Assembly: GCA_907163345.1 (NCBI GenBank)
Contig: CAJQUN010000130.1
Span: 434,001-498,000, forward strand
Reading direction: 5' to 3'
Length of the DNA stretch: 64,000 nucleotides
Source of the DNA: Haberlea rhodopensis
Taxonomy: Eukaryota; Streptophyta; Magnoliopsida; Lamiales; Gesneriaceae
Below, one piece after another: positions 32,036 to 41,457 of the stretch. Both the position numbers and the translations under genes were made by a program. Below the pieces are notes generated by a model. The model did not search any database. It saw only the letters and a list, made by a program, of their open reading frames with translations, and was not told the DNA's origin. The stretch's first letter is position 1. Each line of letters opens with the position of its first letter.

Positions 32036-33962
32036 TTCGTCCTCGAAATTAGCACTGGTGTATCACGTAACACCCAGGCTACACAACAACATGAAGCCAT
32101 AACCTCGATTCCTGACCATATCAGAATCGTATTAATAAACGCGAGGATGCTTACCTATCATCAAACTCTGAAACAGAGCGACTTACCAAAACCAACATAT
32201 CACCTAAGAGGCAAAACGTACCTCGATGCGGGTCATCCTAAAAGTCAGTCCCTCATGACTGCAAAACAACCGATACTTACGACTGTAGATCGGACAGTCA
32301 TCCTGAATGACACCTCAACCATGAGAACGTTGACCTCGTGTCAAACTCTGGAGTGGAATAGACTTCCAAATCCATCATAACGTCAAAGAGCGTCAGCACA
32401 GCTCAACGCTAATAATCCAAAAGCAGTTAGTCAACTGAAACTGTAAGGATTCGAATCGTTCCTGATTCCATCGTAGATTTCATTCCTTGACATCTCTTAT
32501 CATGACTCACGATGTCCAACATACATCGTTACGAGGGAAACACTAGTATTCCACGGTGTACACATACCAAACCTGGTTTCCACTTTCAAACCTCCTCTAT
32601 CGAAGGAGCAGTCGCATCATTGCAACTCAAATACATGGATTCTCAGATCGAATCAACGACGACTTGACGACTCTCTCGTTGGTACTTCACATCATGAGCT
32701 GTCCCAGACAAGTCTCCCCAAGATTAAACATAAACATATATACGTTTCAGTGAGGCATACTCAACCTCAACTTCAAATGACGTGGTGACTACCAGAGTTC
32801 ACCACAATCCACTTCGTATCACCTTACGATTTGCCAAACTTGGTTCCAACGAGTAGTATAACGGCTCTAGCAAGCCCATCATGGTGCTGCACACACGCGG
32901 CAGACAAACTAATCGCTGTCTCACTAGGTTCACCTCAAACCTACCAATCAGATGGACGTTTCCACACGGCATACCATACCATGGGAAGAACAATCAATAG
33001 AGTAGTGGGTCTTTACCCAACATTCCTCCAATGCTGACATACCTTGGACACTTCAATGTCCCCATGTACCTAACATAACCTGATCCTATTCCCTTAGGAC
33101 CCATCTTACACCCTCATGGGTGGTGTGACCATGTCTACCACATGTCATATCAATGGAAGCGAGAAATTCCTCCACGATTACTCCTGTCGTCAAAAACATG
33201 GCCAAAAAGCCAATCCAACGAGCATACCTCAAGGGTATCACCACTCGTAATATGATTGCCTCAAACAATATCTGCGGTACAATCACATGTACAACGCGTC
33301 CATCCATTCCTCGAGCAACCCGCTCGGTATAAGGGTCACGTCAATCGGTGACGCACACGCCACCTTGTGCCCGACACTGGCACCCAAGGCATACAACTGA
33401 AAACGTATACTCAACGCACCGATCATCGTAACGATGATGCGTGTCTAATAAGACATCTCCTGTACTATCGTCATCGCCATCCCGTGACGACACATGCCCA
33501 CTCATGACATCTAAGGTATCGTCAACTAGTGACGATACAAGTCAACAATGACATCTAAATAACCTAGTCAACTCATGACGGTCCATGTATATCAACATAT
33601 GTCATCCATCATCATGCTAGTAAATAGTCATAATAAAACATGCATATCAACGCATACCAGCAATAATAATGCTAATAAAATAGCAATATCTCATACCTCA
33701 TCGCTAACAAGATAGCGGCATACCTATCTCCGTCGCTCCATAATAATACGTAATCAGCACCCATCGCTCGAAGGCGGCCAAAATCCTGTGCTGAATATAT
33801 AGCGGTACAGTGCATCGCTATAGAATCGACGGCATGATACCTCGTCATATAATAGGTGGCATGAAACCTCGCTATACACCTGAGTATGAATCATCGTCAC
33901 ATAATAGCGAAAAGAGGCATCGTCATCAATACATCTGGCGGAAAGAACCATCGCCCATCAAT

Positions 33963-34368
33963 ATAGCGGAATGAGGCATCGCTATCATACATCTGGCGGA
34001 AAGAACCATCGCCCATCAATATAGCGGAATGAAGCATCGCTATCATACATCTGGCGGAAAGAACCATCGCCCATCAATATAGCGGAATGAGGCATCGCTA
34101 TCATACATCTGGCGGAAAGAACCATCGCCCATCAATATAGCGGAATGAAGCATCGCTATCATACATCTGGCGGAAAGAACCATCGCCCATCAATATAGCG
34201 GAATGAGGCATCGCTATCATACATCTGGCGGAAAGAACCATCGCCAATCAATATAGCGGAATGAGGCATCGCTATCATACATCTGGCGGAAAGAACCATC
34301 GCCAATCAATATAGCGGAATGAGGCATCGCTATCATACATCTGGCGGAAAGAACCATCGCCAATCATC
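33963..34368. repeat. 58-bp tandem array with 11-nt-loop hairpins in LARD-1
   Basis: There are seven units of 58 bp and a partial one before. Each unit has two hairpins: arms ATAGCG/CGCTAT around loop GAATGAGGCAT, and arms GGCG/CGCC around loop GAAAGAACCAT. Units differ by a few bases. Confidence 0.93.
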
Positions 34369-34390
34369 ATAAAAGAATGAGTCATCGTAT

Positions 34391-34735
34391 GGGGCACCTT
34401 ACCCCGTGGCACCTTACCACAATAACATCGCATGGCTACTTACCATGTGGGGCACCTTACCCCGTGGCACCTTACCACAATAACATCGCATGGCTACTTA
34501 CCATGTGGGGCACCTTACCCCGTGGCACCTTACCACAATAACATCGCATGGCTACTTACCATGTGGGGCACCTTACCCCGTGGCACCTTACCACAATAAC
34601 ATCGCATGGCTACTTACCATGTGGGGCACCTTACCCCGTGGCACCTTACCACAATAACATCGCATGGCTACTTACCATGTGGGGCACCTTACCCGTGGCA
34701 CCTTACCACAATAACATCATGTAAACATTATCATA
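34391..34735. repeat. 58-bp tandem array with 7-nt-loop hairpins in LARD-1
   Basis: Six units of 58 bp are present. Each unit has three hairpins: GGGG/CCCC and GTGG/CCAC around loop CACCTTA, and CATGG/CCATG around loop CTACTTA. The last unit has lost one base. It resembles the 64-bp array at 18841-19140 in hairpin design. Confidence 0.93.
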
Positions 34736-35160
34736 TAAGCATCGTATAATCATCATCATATAAACATCTTATGCACGTCATCATATAAACATCTTATGCA
34801 CATCATCATATAAACATCGTATGCACATCATCATATAAACATCTTATGCACATCATCATATAAACATCGTATAAACATCATCATTATAATCTTATTCCTC
34901 ATAATCATCATCATAATCATTATCATAAACATCATATCATCTTTACTTATCATAAGCATTATCATAACTTACTTATCATTATCATCGTCATAAACATCAT
35001 ATCATCTTTACTTATCATAAACATTATCATAACTTACTTATCATTATCATCATAAACTTATTTGTAATAACATCATCGTAAACATCTTGTCATCTTTATG
35101 CATCATAGACATCGTCATCATAAACATCGTAATTACTTCTGTAATCATAGCATAGTCATA
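34736..35160. repeat. CAT-rich repeats in LARD-1
   Basis: Units such as CATCATATAAACATCTTATG (five in a row near 34750-34870) pass into ACTTACTTATCATTATCATC units. These resemble 18560-18760 and 19141-19480 in the Tekay LTR. Confidence 0.85.
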
Positions 35161-35578
35161 GTGTAAGAATATGTTACCGTCCGATGCCCGTACGCGTCTT
35201 ACGTACCTTCCTCGCTTGAACATTACATGAACAAACGCATTAGTATATTCAATAATAATTGAGACCATACCGAAGTATTCCACTGTCGGTTGTCTACCCA
35301 GTCTGTCCTCAGACAATACATCATATCTTTCTTTTCCCTGATTTTCTTCCAAAATCAGATTCCTTGGCACGTAGCATATAGAGTGTTAGACATCGCTATT
35401 AATGCCATCCTATCGTGTTCCACACGATTCCTGCAACCACAATGGTTAGCAATACCACTTTTCATATCATATAAGCACATAAACAATTAGTCATGTCGTA
35501 TAACATTAATGCCATCATGCATAAATATGTGCTATCAATATCTTCCTAGGCCCTTAACAGCCCCAACGAGCAACCACT

Positions 35579-35590
35579 GCTCTGATACCA
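35579..35590 (-). other. Primer binding site of LARD-1
   Basis: TGGTATCAGAGC on the minus strand, four bases (TTAG) from the LTR at 35595. It matches initiator tRNA-Met exactly. Confidence 0.92.
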
Positions 35591-35594
35591 CTAA

Positions 35595-38491
35595 TGTAAG
35601 GACCCCAAGCCCTTAACCCTTGATTAGTGTATTAACCACTATGTGTGGTACATGCTTTTAATAAGATTGTTCGGGAAACTCAGATGATACTTTACCATTG
35701 AATGACAATTACAAAATTTTCTTTAACATACAGCGTTATAAGCTCGTCTTCCTAACAATAATAGACTCATAGAGCTCGCCCATTACACCACTTTTTACTT
35801 GTGGACTTTTATAAAAATTTGGGCAGAGTCTCCCCATAAATAGAGCTATCCCGAAATAAAAGCACAGCACATACCATAATTCCCGGCCAGGGAAAACATA
35901 ATACTCATCAGAAAGCAGCAATACAAGTAAATTCCCAGCCAGGGAAGACACCACACATATGACATCAAAAGTGGGTTTCAACACCCACATAATACACTAA
36001 TGACTCTCTTATCATTAAGCAATTCTACCTCTAATTGCATGCAACATGGAATGAAAGAGAGAGAAAGGCTCATGCCTTTACATACAACCCATATACAAGT
36101 ATAATCGTGCTCACATGCGAGCATCATGAACATGTATATAATCATCATGGGTATATAGGTACTCTATACGATACCGTGCTTCATCAAGCCCTGGTACCAC
36201 GATCCTGGGAGTACATCCAATCAACAGCTTGAGCTCATCTCCAAAGCCATCGATGTACCTGTTCACCTGCCCCAACAGAGACAGCCCCCAACGGGGTGAG
36301 CATACCAATTCCACAATTTCATAATCATAATGACATAATACATAATTTACGAAAATGTAAATATTGTGGAACATATGTGATACTTCCTGGATAGTATCAT
36401 CCTCATCATAGCGTACCCCTGTAATAACCCTGTTCTCAAAACAGATAAATCATCAAATCCTGAATATGCAGTTAATCATCACATTGGTTAACCCTAGCCA
36501 GTTTCAAATTAACAACATTTCCTAACATCTTACTTTAACTAGCAATGATTTGCAACATTCCATAACATCTTACTTTACCTAGCAATGATTAGCAACATTT
36601 CATAACATCTTACTTTATCTAGCAATGATTAGCAACATTTCATAACATCATTTCATAACATCGTTTCATAACATCTTTTCATAACATCGTTTCATAACAT
36701 CTTTTCATAACATCGTTTCATAACATCTTTTCATAACATCGTTTCATAACATCTTACTTAATCTAGTAATGATTAGCAACATTTCATGACATCATTTCAT
36801 AACATCGTTTCATAACATCTTTTCATAACATCTTACTTAATCTAGCAATTATCATAATTCTAGATATCATGTTGGTATTTCCTTAACTTCCGATACTGGT
36901 TAATCATTTCTCTGATTAACTACGTCTCTGTTCCTATTATTACCAATAGGGAATAAAATACAGATATCCTAGATATCTAATCAAATACCACATTTTCATT
37001 TCTTACTTCAAAGTAACGTCATACTATGGGTGTTTCCTCCGTAGCAACCACACCTCATCATTGGCTCGCTTCATAGCGGCACTGAACATTCCACTATGTG
37101 AATCAACATATCGTAACCGAGTCCCGATACCATCATAGTAAAACATTTCATATATCTTAAATCATGCATCATACTTGTAAAACATCATTTAAACTATGCT
37201 CGTACGTTAAACGTACCTTAAATCCTCGAAGTTCGAGCCAAACCTTGCTCGAGTTCCATGCCCCGAGAGACGATGTGCTAAAACGATAAATAATTCATAA
37301 TTATTTACGAACATGTAACCCATGCTCAAGCACATTCATAACCTTCAAAATATTGTCAACACTCGACAATAAATCATTTAAAAGACCCGGGGCAGGGTAC
37401 ATGCAGGGAGGGAAAATGAATGCGACATATCGAAAAATTGCCCAAGAACACCTTCAATAATTCGAACCCTAGCATCACAATTCGAACCCAACCAAGCGTC
37501 ATAAATCATTTAAAACATGTAATGAACGATCCTTAACATGAATCATCAACCCATAGTCAAAATCCCCAAATTCGAAATCAACCCTCACCAATTAGGGCAA
37601 AATCGAACCATAACATCTTAATTCAATCCCACTTAAGCATTATAATTCATTTAAACATGAATAAATCGAATCCTAACAAGAATTATCATCCTCATGCCAA
37701 CAATCCCCAAAATCGAACATAAATCCCCCACACATCATGAAATTCGAACCAACCTCCACAAATTCGAACTCAATCCTCAAAATTCGAACACAATAATTCA
37801 CCATAGGTAGGGAAAATACATCATAAGCATGGAAAAGGGGTAAGGAACGTTACCCAACGAAATCGGAAGCAAAATCGGACGAAATCCGATGAACCCTAGA
37901 AATTGGGGATCGCCGCTCTTTCTCAAAATTCGACCTCAAATCGCGATGAAACTTTCAATTGCCGGAGGGGAAATGAGCGCCTGGACGAGACGAAGCCGTG
38001 GGTAGGTCGGACGCGCCGATCGGCGGCGGGACGGCGGCGGCCGAAGCGCTTTTGCGCGCGGGCAGGGGCTGGCAGCGGGAGAGGGTCGCGGGAGAGGAGA
38101 GAGGAAATGAAGGGGTTGAAATGAAATTTCCTTTAAAATTTTGGGTTCAATTGGTATTTATAGCAAAAATACCCCTAAAAATTAATAACCCCACAAATAC
38201 ATCGTGATTCCTTAAAAATCATCTGTTTTCAAAAACTCTCTCTCTAACTCCAAAACCCTCTACCGGTGCTCACATAGCACCCGAGATTCCGAGACACATC
38301 AAAAACCCAACTCTTAGGTTTTACACCGTAATGTGAATACAATCTCAACCTCTGGATCCAACGATCCCAACTACCCAAATAAAAGAGCCCAGAAGGCCCA
38401 ACACCTCGATTAAACTCCAAATCGTCCCGTAAAACCACTTTAGGGATTATTAACACTACGGGATTAACACCTATAATCCCTGGTCATCACA
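35595..38491 (-). repeat. 5' LTR of LARD-1
   Basis: It is 2897 bp, equal in length and, as far as can be read, in sequence to 29119-32015 (constant offset 6476). It would carry the promoter of the element; transcription would run towards lower coordinates from about 38125. Confidence 0.95.
38155..38162 (-). promoter_or_regulatory. TATA box in the LARD-1 5' LTR
   Basis: The minus strand has TATAAATA within GCTATAAATACCA, followed downstream by a GC-rich stretch. The same element is kept in LARD-2, LARD-3 and the solo LTR at 50828-53230. Confidence 0.7.
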
Positions 38492-38496
38492 GACTC

Positions 38497-39180
38497 TTAG
38501 GATTTTCTCATTGGCTTGAGAAAATCGCTAGTAGGGGCTAAAACCATGTCATGTTTAATTATGTATGTTGATGCATGATTTATCTTATGTTTTAGATTGA
38601 TAATTGTATTACACATATATGTAGATATGTATACACCTATATGTAGTGGACATATTTTAAATTATTAAACTAATCATGAGATCAATAAATCCCTCTAAAA
38701 TATTAAGTTTTAGATGCCTTCCAAAATTAAAAGTACTCGTCAAAACTTCGATTGTACATGTGTGGGTTTGCCAAAGCAAAGCACTATGGCAATCTTAGTA
38801 AGGCGCGAAAGGATAAAAGTGATATCCGTTATACTTTAAATTGGGTACGACTTAACTAGGTTATCTCATTAGGATTGGGAACCTAGAGGCATTGGTTGGA
38901 TAATAATTCATTTGAAGAATTGAACAAAGTGTTGTTCGTCCAACTATCCAAGAATTACATGTGATGTAATTGACAAAGTGTTGTCTACCTAAATAACCGA
39001 GTCTTGGGCGATTAGCCAAAGCTAACTCAAGATTAGGCGAAATATGGATCTTGGCCCACTAAAGGTTTCGAGGGTTGATATATTTTTAAACTAAATAGTG
39101 GGAGTATCATTTAATATAAGACCATGTTAAATGATTAAATCATAAACTTATTTTGCATATTTATATTGTAGATATCCATG
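38497..39180 (+). other. Copia 5' leader, part 2
   Basis: This is the continuation of the copia leader after LARD-1. It is AT-rich and non-coding, with two CAAAGTGTTGT segments near 38935 and 38970. It ends at the gag start codon at 39181. Confidence 0.7.
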
Positions 39181-40020
39181 GCAACTAACAATACAACAAG
39201 CATTATCACTGCGATCGGTCCTTGAGAAGGACAAATTAAATGGGACAAACTTCCTAGACTGGTATAGGAATCTGAGGATAGTCCTCAAGCAAGAAAAGAA
39301 ACAATATGTCCTAGAGGAACCCTTACCTGTTGAGGAACCTCCCCTGACGGCTACTAGAGCCGATAAAGATGCTTACAAGAAGCATCAGAATGACGCACTT
39401 GATGTTGGCTGCCTTATGCTTGCCACCATGAACTCTGAGCTTTAGAAGCAACGTGAGGAAATGGAGGCGTTCGATATGATCGAACACTTAAAGCAATTGT
39501 ACCAACAGCAAGCTAGACAAGAGAGGTATGACGTCTCTAAAGCGTTGTTCCAGTGCAGGATGGTAGAGGGAAGCCTAGTTGGAACTCATGTACTCAAGAT
39601 GATTGGGTACATTGAGAATCTGGAGAAGCTGGGTTTTCCATTGGACCAAGAGTTGGCCACCGATGTGATCTTGCAATCGTTGCCTGAAAGCTTCAGTCAA
39701 TTTGTAGTAAATTACAATATGACTGACATGGAAAAGACTCTACCACAATTACTTGGTATGTTGAGAACATATGAAGCGAATACAAAGAAGACTAAGGCCA
39801 CAAATGTTCTTATTGTGAATAAGGGCAAAGGAAAGGCCAAAGCTAAAGGCAATAAGAAAGCAAAGAAGGTCTTTGTTAAATCTAAGCCAAAGTCTTATGC
39901 ACTGAAGCCAAAGGGAGGGATAGCAAAGGAAGGGAACTGTTTCCATTGCGGTGAGACCGGTCATTGGAAAAGGAACTGCAAAGTATATCTGGAGGATCTC
40001 AAGAAGGGAAGTGTGACTTC
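39181..40020 (+). pseudogene. gag: Gag of the copia element, broken
   Basis: The first ATG at 39181 opens with MATNNTTSII. A frame change near 39228 is needed to reach the conserved LNGTNFLDWYRNLRIVLKQE stretch. A TAG codon at 39443-39445 interrupts the frame. Beyond it an open frame (from 39461) has the UBN2-type gag core (EHLKQLYQQQARQERYDVSK, GYIENLEKLGFPL, LPESFSQFVVNYNM). A Lys-rich stretch and a CCHC zinc knuckle (CFHCGETGHWKRNC, about 39941-39982) follow. It forms the particle and binds RNA in live elements. Confidence 0.9.
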
Positions 40021-40360
40021 CACTTCAGGTATTTTTGTTATAGAAGTCAATTTATCTAATTCTTCATCTTGGGTATTAGATACTGGATATGGATCTCACA
40101 TTTGTGTAAATGGGCAGGACCTCAAAAAGAGTAGATTGTTGGCGAAATGGGAAGTAGATCTCCGAGTTGGAAATGGAGCAAGAGTTGCTGCATTAGCTAT
40201 AGGAGATTATCATTTATCTTTGCCTTCTGGTTATCATTGATTTTAAAAGATTGTTATTTTGTGCCTTCAATTACCAAAAACATTATTTCTATTTCTTGTT
40301 TGGACAAGTATGGATTCTCATTTATTATAAAGGACAACTGTTGTCCATTTATTTAAATGA
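40021..40360 (+). pseudogene. Protease of the copia element, broken
   Basis: The catalytic segment is VLDTGYGSHIC (about 40072-40104), where copia proteases usually have DSG or DTG followed by Ser or Ala; D-T-G is kept. A frameshift near 40230 takes the sequence to DCYFVPSITKNIISISCL, and another near 40345 to the next domain. The polyprotein cannot be read through. Confidence 0.85.
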
Positions 40361-41457
40361 TATGTTTTATGCTAGTGCACAAATGGTGAATGGTCTTTAT
40401 TTATTAAATCTTGATATGCCTGTCTATAACATAAATACTAAAAGGATTAAAAATAATGATTGTAATCCGACTTATCTCTGGCATTGTCGCTTGGGCCACA
40501 TAAACGAGCATATCTAAACTTCATAAGGATGGAGTATTAGATTCATTTGATTTTGAATCATATGAAACATGCGAGTCTTATTTAATGGGCAAGATGACTA
40601 AAGCCCCTTTCAAGGGACATGTTGAAAGGGCAAATGTTTTATTGGGACTAATACATAGTGATGTATGTCGGCCAATAAGTACACAAGCTAGAGGTGGTTT
40701 TCAATACTTTGTTACATTTACTGATGACCTCAGTAGATATGGGTATGTGTACCTAATGAAGCATAAGCATGAAACCTTTGAAAAGTTCAAAGATTTCAAG
40801 AATGAAGTACAAAACCAACTTGGCAAAAGTATCAAAATCCTTCGATCAGATCGAGGAGGTGAATACTTAAGCCAAGAGTTTCATGACTATCTAAAGGAGT
40901 GTGGGATAGTCCCACAACTCACTCCTCCGTATACTCCACAATGGAATGGTGTATCCGAGAGGAGAAATCGAACTTTGTTGGACATGGTTCGATCAATGAT
41001 GAGTCATGCAGATCTTCCGATATCGTTTTGGGGACACGCTCTAGAAACAGCGATTTTCTTACTGAACCGTGTTCCATCTAAATCAGTGGAAAAGACACCA
41101 TATGAGATATGGACTGGGAAGCGTCCTAGTATGTCTTTTATGAAGATTTGGGGTTGTGAGGCTTTCGTTAGACGTCACGCCACTAACAAACTTGGACCCA
41201 AATCTGATAAGTGTTCATTTGTGGGGTATCCTAAGGAAACGAAAGGATACTATTTCTATTATCCCACCGAGAACAAAGTAGTTGTTGCTCGGACTGGTGC
41301 ATTTCTTGAAAGAGAATTTATTTCTAGAAAAACTAGTGGGAGAAAAATAGAACTTAGTGAAGAACAACCACAAGAAAACACTGAACCTAAGATTGAGATG
41401 GAAACAGAGCAGGCACCGCAAGCTGTTGTGGAAGAAGTACCTGCTCAAGAGACACAA
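40361..41457 (+). pseudogene. Integrase of the copia element, interrupted by LARD-2
   Basis: The pre-integrase zinc-binding region has YLWHCRLGHIN and, after a frameshift near 40510, CESYLMGKMTKAPF. The core has LIHSDVCRP (first Asp), YFVTFTDDLSRYGYVYL, ILRSDRGGEYLSQEF (second Asp) and GVSERRNRTLLDMVRSMM (Glu), so the D-D-E triad is present. From 40516 the frame is open to the insertion. The C-terminal part has WGCEAFVRR and SFVGYPKETKGYYFY. LARD-2 enters after the codons for PAQETQ at 41457. Confidence 0.92.

Larger units (their letters stand above)
32036..35578 (-). other. Non-coding interior of LARD-1
   Basis: No gag, protease, polymerase or integrase motif can be read on either strand. 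About 32036-33900 is unique-looking sequence shared with LARD-2 (in inverse) and LARD-3. It lacks a block of roughly 840 bp that LARD-3 has at about 59690-60485. From 33900 it holds two 58-bp arrays, CAT-rich repeats, and a segment almost identical to part of the Tekay LTR (TTACCGTCCGATGCCCGTAC at about 35175). The part next to the primer site (35340-35580) is shared with the other LARDs. Confidence 0.85.
29119..38491 (-). mobile_element. LARD-1: non-autonomous Tekay-type element with identical LTRs, TSD GACTC
   Basis: This is a complete 9373-bp element with two 2897-bp LTRs (29119-32015 and 35595-38491) that I could not tell apart at any position. The target duplication GACTC stands at 29114-29118 and 38492-38496. 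The 3.6-kb interior has no gag or pol, and the longest ORFs are about 100 codons. An intact primer site and polypurine tract show that it can be copied if proteins are supplied. It is inserted in the copia leader, opposite to copia. It is the youngest complete insertion in the window. Confidence 0.95.

Noticed and set aside
33905..34735. Regular repeats as a possible CRISPR array
   Set aside because: The units are joined without unique spacers, the context is a plant retroelement, and no cas gene is present.
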